Assembly: GCA_038316335.1 (NCBI GenBank)
Contig: JBBQAM010000001.1
Span: 261,373 to 325,372 of the forward strand
Direction: 5' to 3'
From: JALHST01 sp038316335
GTDB taxonomy: Bacteria > Bacteroidota > Bacteroidia > Flavobacteriales > Flavobacteriaceae
DNA: 64,000 nt
Under the pieces are notes generated by a model that searched no databases, was not told the DNA's origin, and saw only the letters and a program-made list of their open reading frames with translations. Shown in pieces: positions 1 to 8,906 of this stretch (positions within the stretch are counted from its first letter, which is position 1; every line of letters starts with the position of its first letter). A program made the translations under genes and the position numbers.

Positions 1-519
1 AAAAGATGGACTATCTCCTTGTGCAAGGATCGTATAATTGTTGTTTTTCCACTTCTCGACAAAAACAGCATGATCCGAATTATTGGTATAGATCACTTTG
101 GTGGAAATCAGATCGGGAAAGGCATCATACGTGGTCAGGATCAACCTTTTGCCCATGACAATGCTGTTTTCAGTGCAGGTTCCGTCGATAATCCATTGCT
201 TGCCAGGCAGATTTCCTTCAAGCGCTTTTTCTTTTAATGCATCAAATTTGAAGGCTTTAAGTGTGCCCCCATCTACAATAAGTGTTTCTGAGGGTTGAAA
301 GCCATTCAAAATCGGCTTTGTGTTCGGAAGGGTCGAAACAAATCGGGTCTGTAGATTTCCATCGACCTCAAAGATTAGATCGCCATTCGTTATTTTGACA
401 ACTGTTTTTGTATTTCCTTCTTCCGGTTTACAGGAAACGAATGTAAGGAAGACGATAACAATGGCCCCAATTTTAGCAAGGTCAATGTACTTATTCAAGG
501 ATTTTTTTCGCATTTCCAT
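1..519 (-). CDS. Exported lipoprotein, 5' part only; resembles N-terminus of a clan GH-D (alpha-galactosidase-type) glycosidase
   Basis: The reading frame enters from the left edge, so only the first 173 codons are present. The start is ATG at 519 (an alternative ATG lies at 513). The first 30 residues form a lipoprotein signal with a lipobox ending FVSC, so the protein is probably anchored at the outer membrane or periplasmic face. The remainder reads as beta-rich sequence with motifs such as FEVDGNLQTRF and TNNSDHAVFVEKW, which recall the N-terminal beta-sandwich of GH36/GH27 enzymes; the catalytic barrel would lie outside the window. It overlaps the end of the upstream amidohydrolase gene by 29 bp, so it is the fourth gene of the kinase-aldolase operon. 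Lipoprotein status is well supported; the glycosidase assignment is an inference. Confidence 0.6.
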   Translation of the reverse strand, partial: MEMRKKSLNKYIDLAKIGAIVIVFLTFVSCKPEEGNTKTVVKITNGDLIFEVDGNLQTRFVSTLPNTKPILNGFQPSETLIVDGGTLKAFKFDALKEKALEGNLPGKQWIIDGTCTENSIVMGKRLILTTYDAFPDLISTKVIYTNNSDHAVFVEKWKNNNYTILAQGDSPSF

Positions 520-1558
520 TATAGATTTTATTTAATGCATTGTCACTTAGCCCAAGACCATATAAGGGCCAATGATAACTGAAAAGTTCCTTATTGTAAA
601 AATGTTCATCTTCGCTTTCCAAAATCCGAAAGGTAGTTCTATACATACTTGACTCAAAACCCATGTCGGTCCCGTAGAGGAGCCTATCTTGATATTTTTC
701 GAAAAATGCCTTCGTGTATCGGGGTACAGGAGCGAATTCTGCATAGCGTGCTGCAATATCCGCATAGAGATTCGGGTAGCTATCCAATAGTTTGGCAAAA
801 ATGCTGAAATCGTAACTGCAATTGGCAATATGGCAGGCTATAAAGGTTGTTTTCGGATTTTCCCTTACCGCATTCTCCAACGTGGTGATCAGTTGATCAT
901 GCAGCAATAGGTTTTTGTTGGAAGTATCTATTTTCCATTTTGCGGCATTCATCAGGCCGTCATTGTGAATGTCATTTGGGAGATACATCCAAAACGGTTC
1001 GGCTACATGGATGCTAATGGGAATACCCAATTCCCCGCATTTTTCCAACAAGGGCTTCATTCGGGCATCATCGATATGCATCCCGGGCGCGGGCGCGGGT
1101 TTCGAATAGAAAAGACCGGCTCCTTTATCGCCCATTTCCCCGACGCCGCGGGCACCTGTTTTATAGCAGCGTTCCAATTCCTTGACTGCTTTTTTTGACC
1201 ACCCCTTTTCCTCAAATCCCGTATAATCAAAGCCACAAAAAAGCTCAAATCGGCCATTGTATTTTGAATAGATATTATAAATACTGTCAAATGCCTTGCC
1301 TGTTTGATAGGTAAGTATAATCGACTTTTGAATCCCTACTGAATCCATGATTTTAACCCAAGCCTCAATTTCTTCAGGCGTTGAAGCATACGGATGGGAA
1401 TGCATGTCGATAATTGGAAATTTTGCTTTTGTGATTTCTGTCTTTGGTGTTTTATAGATAGAAATAGGATCATAATCCTTTAACAGGATATCTTGCTGAG
1501 CTGCAATCGTAAAACAAAGCGAAAATGCAAATAGGGTGGAACTTGTGATTTTATTCAT
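491..1558 (-). CDS. Exported TIM-barrel amidohydrolase (amidohydrolase_2 type)
   Basis: A 355-residue protein with a signal peptide over residues 1-20 (ends TIAAQQ), so it acts outside the cytoplasm. Metal-site motifs of the amidohydrolase superfamily are visible: DMHSH (H53, H55), GVGEMGDKGAG in the middle, SIHVAEP, FIACHIANC and the C-terminal LLYGTDMGF carrying the catalytic-type Asp. The family hydrolyses or decarboxylates a wide range of small molecules; the substrate cannot be read from sequence. Its ATG overlaps the aldolase stop by 4 bp (ATGA), indicating translational coupling. It is clearly paralogous to the gene at 25548-26681 (shared GFDxSGxExKxWSxKAVxEL-like blocks and YQDRLxYGTD) and more distantly to 23013-24122. 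Confidence 0.85.
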   Translation of the reverse strand: MNKITSSTLFAFSLCFTIAAQQDILLKDYDPISIYKTPKTEITKAKFPIIDMHSHPYASTPEEIEAWVKIMDSVGIQKSIILTYQTGKAFDSIYNIYSKYNGRFELFCGFDYTGFEEKGWSKKAVKELERCYKTGARGVGEMGDKGAGLFYSKPAPAPGMHIDDARMKPLLEKCGELGIPISIHVAEPFWMYLPNDIHNDGLMNAAKWKIDTSNKNLLLHDQLITTLENAVRENPKTTFIACHIANCSYDFSIFAKLLDSYPNLYADIAARYAEFAPVPRYTKAFFEKYQDRLLYGTDMGFESSMYRTTFRILESEDEHFYNKELFSYHWPLYGLGLSDNALNKIYNGNAKKILE

Positions 1559-2382
1559 AGAGCGACTGAATTTATGGTTTGTATTTTAGCGCGTACCAAG
1601 GCGGTTGCCTGGGCTGTTGCCTTTGGGAAAACCTCCCGTAGATCGATATTGTCGGTTTCCTGCAAGATTTGTTGCAGGGTTTTCATAAAGATATTCTTTA
1701 TCTCAGTGGCCAAATTTATTTTGGTAATCCCCTTTTTAATAGCGGCTTGAAGTTGGTTGTCGGGTATGCCTGAACTGCCGTGCAATACAAGTGCAGCTGG
1801 AGTTACGGCATTGATTTCACCAATGAGGTCTATTTCAAGTCGGGGCTCCTCCTTATAGAATCCGTGTGCGGATCCAACGGCTATGGCCAAAGCAGTAACA
1901 CCTGTGGCCTCAACAAAGGTTTTGGCCTCTTGGGGCTGTGTATAGATCATTTTTTGATCTTGACCTAATTTGGAGATATAGCCAAGTTCAGCCTCCACAT
2001 TGATATTGTAGTTTTTCGCATAACGTACAATCTCTTTCGTGCGTTTTATGTTTTCTTCAATCGGTTTTTCACTGGCATCGATCATGACCGAATCAAACCC
2101 GATATCAATACATTTTTTTATCAATTCAAGGTCTTGTCCGTGGTCTAGGTGCAGCCATGCGGTTACCCCGTATTGTTCAATCGCGCTTGTGGCAAGACTT
2201 TTGGCAACGGTTAAACCCATATAGCGTATTGAGCTTTCCGAAAGCTGTAGTATAATTTCGGATTTTTCGTTTTGGGCCGCCATTAAAACAGCTGACAACG
2301 TTTCAAAATTGTAAAAGTTGGTGGCTAGGAGGGCCTTCCCTTCTTTTTTATTGCTTGCGAGTCGGTCTTGCAGTGTCATCAT
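1555..2382 (-). CDS. Class II fructose/tagatose-bisphosphate aldolase family protein
   Basis: A 275-residue cytoplasmic zinc-dependent aldolase. Family residues are present: the catalytic Asp and first zinc His in LHLDHGQD (D80, H81), a Glu in VEAELGYI (E132), zinc His ligands in VGSAHGFYK (H173) and LHGSSG (H201), and the phosphate-binding TKINLATE near residue 220. Length fits GatY/KbaY/FbaA enzymes (about 280). The start is the ATG directly after the pfkB stop codon (TAA-ATG-ATG), so the genes abut. With a PfkB kinase upstream and AgaR-like regulators nearby, a tagatose- or fructose-bisphosphate type retro-aldol step yielding DHAP and an aldehyde is likely. The exact substrate is inferred, not visible. 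Confidence 0.85.
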   Translation of the reverse strand: MMTLQDRLASNKKEGKALLATNFYNFETLSAVLMAAQNEKSEIILQLSESSIRYMGLTVAKSLATSAIEQYGVTAWLHLDHGQDLELIKKCIDIGFDSVMIDASEKPIEENIKRTKEIVRYAKNYNINVEAELGYISKLGQDQKMIYTQPQEAKTFVEATGVTALAIAVGSAHGFYKEEPRLEIDLIGEINAVTPAALVLHGSSGIPDNQLQAAIKKGITKINLATEIKNIFMKTLQQILQETDNIDLREVFPKATAQATALVRAKIQTINSVAL

Positions 2383-3327
2383 TTAGAATTGGTATGAAAA
2401 TTTTGAGGCTGCCAAGTCTTTAATTTGCGCCATGTTTTCGAAGGCAGTTGTCCCGCCATAGGCAGTTGTATTCAAAGCGCCGGTCAAATTACCTATTTCA
2501 AGGCAACGCTCCCATGTTTTACCGCCTACGAATTCACTGATAAACCCGGCATCAAAGCTATCTCCGGCGCCAATGCAGTCGACCACCTGTGTATTCAGGA
2601 AGGCCGGTTTGAAAAGCAATCGTTCATTGTTCCACAAATGGGCACCCTTTTCACCATCCTTGATAACCACGGTATTTGAATACCCCTTGATCTTTTTGAG
2701 CCCGGATTCCAGATCATTACACTTAGTCAGCTGTTTAAATTCTTCAACATTGGGCATGAATACATCAACATAGGGCAATAATTGTGGTAAATCGATTTCC
2801 CACTTTTCCGAAGGATCCCATTGAGGATCCATAGAGGTGGTCAGGTTCAATTTCTTTGCCCGTTGAAATAGATTTGATAAATCAGGTTTCAATCCGGGTT
2901 GCATAAAAATAGAACTCACATGCAGATGTTTCGCCTGACGCAACATAGCATCTGTTATTTCAGCGCCGACTAAGAGTTCCATGGCCCCAGGGAACGTTAC
3001 ATTGGCGCGATCCAGTCCAAAATTCATCACTACGGTCAGCCCTGTTTTGTAGGATTCCGAGCATATGATTAAATCGGTGTTGACACCTTTTTTTTCAAGA
3101 GACTCCAGAACGAGTTGTGAAAAATTATCGGCCCCAATTTTACCTATAAAGGCTACTGCGCTATTCAGGGAGCTTAAATTGCTCGCAAAAATGGCAGAGC
3201 TACTGCCAAGGGTGGTATTCATTTCCCGTGATATGATTTCTTTTCCAATCTGAGGAAATCCCTGAATATCATTAAGAATAATATCCACGTTTAATTCACC
3301 TACAACTAGCACATCAAATAGGTTCAT
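2383..3327 (-). CDS. PfkB-family carbohydrate kinase
   Basis: A 314-residue cytoplasmic ribokinase-like kinase. The N-terminal PfkB signature region (GSSSAIFASNLSSL, FIGKIGADNFSQ) and the C-terminal signature GAGDSFDAGF with the catalytic Asp are both intact; the ATP-binding TVVIKDGEKGAH block precedes it. It is the first gene of the minus-strand operon and is followed immediately by the aldolase, which argues for phosphorylation of a sugar or sugar phosphate that the aldolase then splits. The 640-bp upstream region contains a TTTTCG-rich site that the neighbouring DeoR-type repressor could bind. Substrate (tagatose-6-phosphate, fructose or another ketose) is not determinable from sequence alone. 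Confidence 0.88.
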   Translation of the reverse strand: MNLFDVLVVGELNVDIILNDIQGFPQIGKEIISREMNTTLGSSSAIFASNLSSLNSAVAFIGKIGADNFSQLVLESLEKKGVNTDLIICSESYKTGLTVVMNFGLDRANVTFPGAMELLVGAEITDAMLRQAKHLHVSSIFMQPGLKPDLSNLFQRAKKLNLTTSMDPQWDPSEKWEIDLPQLLPYVDVFMPNVEEFKQLTKCNDLESGLKKIKGYSNTVVIKDGEKGAHLWNNERLLFKPAFLNTQVVDCIGAGDSFDAGFISEFVGGKTWERCLEIGNLTGALNTTAYGGTTAFENMAQIKDLAASKFSYQF

Positions 3328-3967
3328 AGATATAGATTCTTGTGTTTGTTTTTAATAACCAATATAAAATAACTTCAAAGGGGGATGTTTGTCAAGGTTG
3401 TAAAAAATCCAGTCGAAAATACAAGCCCGTTAAATCTCTTGAAAATTTAACACATTCAAAAGCCCAAGGAAATTTACAAAAACAACATTTGCTGTTCAAA
3501 TCAAAGATATAAACAAAGATTTATATTTCAAAACCTTATTTTTATTTTAATATAAATTACGTATTGTTTTTAAAGTTAAATTTCTTATTTTCGTTTCCGA
3601 GATTTTAAAACTATTGTAATTGCAATTTTTTTGAAATTGCTATCGGCGCGAAAAATTTTGTAATTGGCGGGAATAACAGTACTCACCTTTTTATTTATTG
3701 AATTTAACGTGCAAAAAAAACATAGTTCCCTCTTTGTTTAAGTTTTTGTTGTAGTTAGTTTGGGCATCTTTAAGGAAATAAATTATTTCCAAAAGGTGCC
3801 CTTCTATTTTCTTCCCTACTAGGGGATACTCTAATAATTTCAGGATTTAACGTCATGGTGCGATTCGCAAATCCCATTACTGATCATGATTAAGATTTGA
3901 GGGCACCAATTTTTATAAATTGCTGGAAAAGTAAAGTTGTTGTTGCGCATTTTAAAAAATCCAAAAT
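3328..3967. promoter_or_regulatory. 640-bp AT-rich leader between DeoR gene and kinase operon
   Basis: No convincing gene. The stretch is AT-rich and should hold the promoter of the kinase-aldolase operon (read leftward) and the 3' end of the repressor transcript. At 3584-3606 the sequence TTATTTTCGTTTCCGAGA resembles the TTTTCG-containing sites found in front of several other genes of the locus, and is a candidate operator for a DeoR-family repressor. I could not pick a -7/-33 promoter with confidence. Confidence 0.35.
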
Positions 3968-4753
3968 CTAAGCAATAATCACGTTGACGCCTACATCGGT
4001 CAGGTTTTTGTGAACTTCGTCACTTATTTTATCATCGGTGACAACCGTATTGATTTTATTGGCAGGACAAATAAAGGCAAGACTACGGCGGTTAAATTTG
4101 CTAGAGTCAGCTACCAAGATCACTTCTTTTGTAATGGCTATCATAATCTGGTTAAGTGAGGCCTCCTCTATATTTGGCGTAAATGCTCCTTGGATAATGT
4201 CAAAGCCATCAATGCCCAAAAACAATTTGTCTACATATAGATTATTTAAATTTTTTTCAGCCAAGGGGCCTACCAACGAATGCGAATTTCGACGTAAAGT
4301 ACCTCCGGGTACGATTAGGTTGAAGTTCGGGCAATGCATTACATGGTTGACAATATTGATGGCATTTGTAATTACATTCAAGCTATAATTTAAGTCTAAA
4401 TGCTTTGCTACTTCCAAGGTGGTGGTGCCCGAATCTATGATAATGGTATCACCATCTTTGACCATCGAAGCAGCTTTTTTGCCAATTTTGATCTTTTCTA
4501 GATAATTCATTTTATCCTTATCCGAAAGGTGATGATCCATTCCGACGGAATTCTCATATTTCATGGCGCCGCCCCTTGAGCGAATAAGTAGCTTTTTAGA
4601 TTCGAACAGATCTAAATCATTTCTAATGGTTACCTCGCTTACCTTAAAAAGGGCGCTAAGTTCATGCACGAAAACCTGTTCATGCTCGTTCAGCATATTG
4701 AGTATCCTCTTACGTCTTTCGACCGTAGAACGTCTACTTCTTTCGTTTCCCAT
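3968..4753 (-). CDS. DeoR/AgaR-family transcriptional repressor
   Basis: A 261-residue regulator. Residues about 5-60 form the DeoR winged helix-turn-helix (RRKRILNMLNEHEQV, VSEVTIRNDLDLFE, RSRGGA). The C-terminal sugar-phosphate sensing domain of the DeoRC/isomerase-like fold contains the hallmark DSGTTT plus NAINIV, PGGTLRRNSHSLVGP and VADSSKF. The family typically represses sugar catabolic operons and is released by a phosphorylated intermediate. It lies upstream of and in the same direction as the kinase-aldolase operon, and about 1 kb from the divergent SusC gene, so it is well placed to control both. A paralog sits at 30353-31114, at the other end of the locus. Confidence 0.9.
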   Translation of the reverse strand: MGNERSRRSTVERRKRILNMLNEHEQVFVHELSALFKVSEVTIRNDLDLFESKKLLIRSRGGAMKYENSVGMDHHLSDKDKMNYLEKIKIGKKAASMVKDGDTIIIDSGTTTLEVAKHLDLNYSLNVITNAINIVNHVMHCPNFNLIVPGGTLRRNSHSLVGPLAEKNLNNLYVDKLFLGIDGFDIIQGAFTPNIEEASLNQIMIAITKEVILVADSSKFNRRSLAFICPANKINTVVTDDKISDEVHKNLTDVGVNVIIA

Positions 4754-5782
4754 AATTCTTTCGGTAATTTTATAGATTAGATGGTCTATTAATTCAAAAA
4801 TACGCCTATCTTAACGAACAATCCAGCAATATTTTGCTTTAATACGTCGTGAAGATAATTAGCATTTATAAAGGAAGTTATTATAATTTTTGTTGATTAG
4901 CAAAGAAAGGTTGTGAAAGAATTATTTTAGTAGAATACCTAAAACATCGCAATATCGTCAAAAAGGGAACTCCAAGATATTGGAGTCAATCATGCAGATG
5001 GATTTTTATGTACGTATAAATAATGGTCTAAAAGGTGTGAATTATGGGAGTATACGTGGCGTTGTATTTTTTCTTTTAAAATGAGGTATTTTGCGCTGAG
5101 GCGATTAGGTAAATAGTAAAGCGGGGCTAAATAAACTGTATTTGCAAACGGTTTTCCTGAAAAGCGATAAGAAATTTTCGATTGTTTTGTGTGTCAGGAT
5201 CTTTTGCAATTGATCCATGTATCGCTAAAGAATATCGGTTGATTTCTTCTATTCTAATGGATTGGTTTCTGGGATTCCAGGGATGACAAAATCTTGAATT
5301 GTCCATAGTTTCCTTGTATACCAGAAGGGGCGATTTCAAGAATTGTCAAAAGTGATCCCGCTTAATAAATAAATTCAAGCCTAAGAACGGGTGCGATAAA
5401 ATAATTTTATTCTTTTATAAAAAAGCAAAAAAGCAAAAAGGCAAAAAGCAATAATACAAAAGATGTTTTTTTAATAAAGAAAGATTGTATAAGTTTAATT
5501 TATTTTTTAGATTTGACTTTAATCCGTTTACGGAAAATGTAGTAAGTCGGCCCCGAAAGAAATATTTTGGTAGTATTTTGAGTTGAGCACACGTTCATTT
5601 AGTCCCTACACTCAAATTAAAGACCTTGATAAGGGGTTGTTGAAACGATCATTTCTAACGTTTTTAAATGGCGTGGTCGAATTTTCACTAAGTTTGACCC
5701 GCATCTTTAAACTTTCGAATTGGAACGCACTTTTTGTAAAATTAGGATCTTTGTAAATTAACTAACTTTAAACCGATGGATT
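4754..5782. other. 1-kb intergenic region upstream of susC
   Basis: This stretch between the divergent repressor and susC holds no gene I can defend. A 70-codon minus-strand frame at 5127-5339 has no recognisable features. An adenine-rich block with repeated AAAAAGC-like units lies at 5419-5450. The last 80 bases hold the likely susC promoter and a TTTCGAATT motif at about 5714 that resembles the candidate DeoR-type sites elsewhere in the locus. Confidence 0.4.
5720..5753 (+). promoter_or_regulatory. Candidate Bacteroidota-type promoter of the susCD operon
   Basis: GATCTTTG at 5746-5753 differs at one position from the Bacteroidota -7 consensus TAnnTTTG. A TTG at 5720-5722 lies 23 bases upstream, within the usual -33 spacing. 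The susC ATG is at 5783, giving a short leader of roughly 20-25 bases. This is a motif match only. Confidence 0.4.
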
Positions 5783-8700
5783 ATGAATCAAAGTAGTACA
5801 AGACTTAGTAATAAGCTGATCAACAGCTTAGTCTTAATTATGGTTGTCCTGTTTGGGTTGCAAACAGTAAGCGCCCAGAGTACAATAACAGGTACGGTGA
5901 CTGCCGAAGACGGGCCACTCCCTGGGGTAAATGTTCTGGTTAAGGGAACGGCTATCGGTACTGTGGCGGATTTTGATGGAAACTATTCCATCGACGTTCC
6001 AGCAAGCGGCACTGCATTGGTCTTTTCCTACCTTGGATATGCCAAACAGGAAGTGCCAATTGATGGCAGGTCAACGATCAATGTAACCATGCAGGAAGAT
6101 GCACAAGCGTTGAGCGAAGTGGTTGTGGTAGGATATGGTACCCAACGTAAAGCCGATTTAACGGGTTCGATTGCATCGATAGGTGCTTCGGATATTATCT
6201 CAAAACCCATTACAAGTCCTGATCAAGCATTGGCAGGAACGATGTCTGGGGTGAATATCACCAACCGTAGTGGTGATCCGGGTGCTCCCATTAGTGTTCT
6301 TATTCGGGGTGTGGGTACTCCAGGGATCAATGATCCTTTGTGGGTTATCGATGGGGTGCCAATAGTTCAGACTACGAATATAACCGTAAATACTTCGTCT
6401 ACGACCGACTCGAACCCCCTTGCCGGACTCAATGCCAATGACATTGAATCAATCGATGTTCTTAAGGATGCGGCTTCTACTGCAATCTATGGTGCACGGG
6501 CGGCGAATGGCGTCATTATTGTAACCACTAAAAGAGGTAAAGCAGGCGCTGCCAGAGTAACGTACGATGGTTATGGATCTATGGCGACAACTAGAGATAG
6601 AATTAATGTACTTAATGTAGATCAATATATTGCCATTCAAGGTGAATTGGGAAGAGACTTGACCCAGTTTAGCGGGCAACCATTTGTAGATTGGCAAGAT
6701 CTTATTTTCAGAACCGGGTTTGTGCAAAATCATAATGTTACGGTAAGTGGCGGTAGTGAAAATGCAAATTATTTTATTTCAGGGGGCTATCTAGACCAAG
6801 ACGGTATCGAAAGGGCCCAGAGTTTTTCCCGATATTCCTTCAAGGCCAATTCTGATATTAAAGTAGGCAAGCGACTGAAGTTTGGAGAGTCTATATTGAT
6901 AAGCCAGACCGATCGCCAAGTGCAAAGTGAGCCAGGTATTTATGCCGGTTTTAACTCGGCTTTGAACGCCCCATATTATCAGCCTTATGGGAGTGGGGCA
7001 TTTGGCTACAACGATATAACTCCAGCCACCGTCGGTGATGGTTCCGCGTCTAACTGGTTGTTCAATACAGATGATCGCTACACCAAAACCACGATACAAA
7101 CAAGAAAAGTTCTGGGGAATTTTTATGGGGAATTGCAATTGATTGAAGGTTTGAAGCTAAGAACCTCCTTGGGGTATGATTACAACGTAGGGGTGGGCGA
7201 TTACCTGACCACAAAAGCGGTTCTGAATAATTCTACGGGCACCTCCCTGTTGGTCTCAGAGAGACCTATAGAACTAACATTAACAACCGCTGCAACGCTT
7301 CAGTATGATAAGACTTTTGGAAATGGCGACCACAATATCGGAGCGCTCTTCGGGTTTGAACAGACGAAGTTTCGCTACGACAAGCAACGATTGCAAGGCC
7401 GCGATTTGTTTAATATCAATTTTCCTGCGACCGGTACCACCGTTGCTGGTGCAAATGAAGCCGATATCTGGGTGCTGCAAGGTTGGTTGGGCCGTTTGAC
7501 TTATAATTATCTGGGCAGGTATCTTGCTACCTTCAATGTTCGACGAGATGCCACTTCCCGATTTGCGAAAGGGAACCGAGATCAAGTGTTTCCATCACTT
7601 TCTTTGGGATGGAGAATTACCGATGAAGATTTCTTTCCAAAGGATACGTTTGTCGATGATATAAAAATACGTGCAGGTTGGGGCCAGTCAGGGAACCAAT
7701 TTACAGGTCTTAATTTTGCCTTCTTAAGTTCTATTGACAATAATATTCGCTATGTGATCGGGGATTCCCAAGGTACCATCGTTGCCCCGGCACCGACCAC
7801 GTTTGCGAATGCCGACCTAAAATGGGAGACAAGTACCCAGTTTGACATCGGTATTGATGCTACTTTTTTGAAATCTAAATTAAGTGCAACCTTTGATTAT
7901 TACAATAAGACAACAGATGATGTGCTACTTGGATTCCCCTTGCCCTATGTATCGGGTTTCTTCTTGCCTGCAGATGCGAATATCGGCCAAATTAAAAACT
8001 CTGGTATCGAGCTTTCCTTCAACTATGGCGATAAAATTGGTGACTTTTCCTATAGTTTTGGTGGAAATTTGACCACGGTTAAAAATGAAGTTACAGATTT
8101 AGGTCCTATTACTCAGATCGTTTCGGGTATTGGCGGAGCCTCCACGCATCGTACGACCGTTGGGGAAAGTCTGGGCTATTTTTATGGGTATAAAACAGAT
8201 GGTCTCTATCAAAACGCCGCAGAGGTAGCGGCGGCCTTGCCCGATTCGAATGGTACACCCTCTCCTGGCGATATTCGCTTTGTGGATGTTAATGGGGACG
8301 GCCAAGTGAATGCCGAGGACAGAACGTACTTAGGTAGCCCGTTTCCAAAATTTTTCTATGGCTTTAATATTAATTCTGGCTATAAAGGTTTTGATTTTTC
8401 TGTTAATTTTAGGGGCGTTGGGAGCAAACAGATCTATAATGGAGCAAGACAAAGCCTTGAAGGACTCACCGGTTCGAACAACTTCAGCACTCAAGTGCTA
8501 AGTCGTTGGACAGGCGAGGGCACTACAAATTCCAGTTTAAGTCCAAGGTTGGCCGTTGGGGATCCTAATAGCAACAATCGGTATTCAGACCGTTGGATCG
8601 AAGACGCCGGCTACTTACGAATTCAAAACATACAGTTGGGATATAGTTTATCCCAGGAAAAACTTAAAAGTTGGACCAATGATTTTGTGTCGAATATGCG

Positions 8701-8878
8701 GGTCTATGTAGGTGCCCAGAATCTTGCTACGTTTACCAAATACACAGGATATGATCCAGAGGTAGGGCGTACGCAAAGTTTTCAAAAAGGTGAATTTACC
8801 CTAGCAACAGGACAAGATGGCGGGGCCTCTCCTTTACCCAGGATTGTTCAATTGGGGTTGTCAATGACATTTAATTAA
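5783..8878 (+). CDS. SusC/RagA-family TonB-dependent outer-membrane transporter
   Basis: A 1031-residue outer-membrane beta-barrel that imports oligosaccharides or other large nutrients with its SusD partner. The signal peptide covers residues 1-32 (ends TVSAQ). A carboxypeptidase-D-like regulatory beta-sandwich follows at about 33-110 (ITGTVTAEDGPLPGVNV), then the SusC signature SEVVVVGYGTQRKADLTGS, a plug with IRGVGTPG and PLWVIDGVP (about 120-240), and a long barrel ending in LSMTFN. Length is typical of the family. The susD partner starts 28 bp downstream. No anti-sigma or extra N-terminal domain is present, so control is probably through DeoR-type repression rather than an ECF/anti-sigma pair. 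Confidence 0.95.
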   Translation: MNQSSTRLSNKLINSLVLIMVVLFGLQTVSAQSTITGTVTAEDGPLPGVNVLVKGTAIGTVADFDGNYSIDVPASGTALVFSYLGYAKQEVPIDGRSTINVTMQEDAQALSEVVVVGYGTQRKADLTGSIASIGASDIISKPITSPDQALAGTMSGVNITNRSGDPGAPISVLIRGVGTPGINDPLWVIDGVPIVQTTNITVNTSSTTDSNPLAGLNANDIESIDVLKDAASTAIYGARAANGVIIVTTKRGKAGAARVTYDGYGSMATTRDRINVLNVDQYIAIQGELGRDLTQFSGQPFVDWQDLIFRTGFVQNHNVTVSGGSENANYFISGGYLDQDGIERAQSFSRYSFKANSDIKVGKRLKFGESILISQTDRQVQSEPGIYAGFNSALNAPYYQPYGSGAFGYNDITPATVGDGSASNWLFNTDDRYTKTTIQTRKVLGNFYGELQLIEGLKLRTSLGYDYNVGVGDYLTTKAVLNNSTGTSLLVSERPIELTLTTAATLQYDKTFGNGDHNIGALFGFEQTKFRYDKQRLQGRDLFNINFPATGTTVAGANEADIWVLQGWLGRLTYNYLGRYLATFNVRRDATSRFAKGNRDQVFPSLSLGWRITDEDFFPKDTFVDDIKIRAGWGQSGNQFTGLNFAFLSSIDNNIRYVIGDSQGTIVAPAPTTFANADLKWETSTQFDIGIDATFLKSKLSATFDYYNKTTDDVLLGFPLPYVSGFFLPADANIGQIKNSGIELSFNYGDKIGDFSYSFGGNLTTVKNEVTDLGPITQIVSGIGGASTHRTTVGESLGYFYGYKTDGLYQNAAEVAAALPDSNGTPSPGDIRFVDVNGDGQVNAEDRTYLGSPFPKFFYGFNINSGYKGFDFSVNFRGVGSKQIYNGARQSLEGLTGSNNFSTQVLSRWTGEGTTNSSLSPRLAVGDPNSNNRYSDRWIEDAGYLRIQNIQLGYSLSQEKLKSWTNDFVSNMRVYVGAQNLATFTKYTGYDPEVGRTQSFQKGEFTLATGQDGGASPLPRIVQLGLSMTFN

Positions 8879-8906
8879 AAAATAATACAAAACATAATTC
8901 AATACA

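Noticed and set aside
5127..5339. 70-codon minus-strand frame in the susC upstream region
   Set aside because: No family resemblance, signal or neighbour support; it lies in AT-rich regulatory DNA and is most likely a chance frame.
5419..5450. Adenine-rich AAAAAGC repeat block
   Set aside because: Short, irregular and without neighbours that suggest function; typical low-complexity intergenic DNA.
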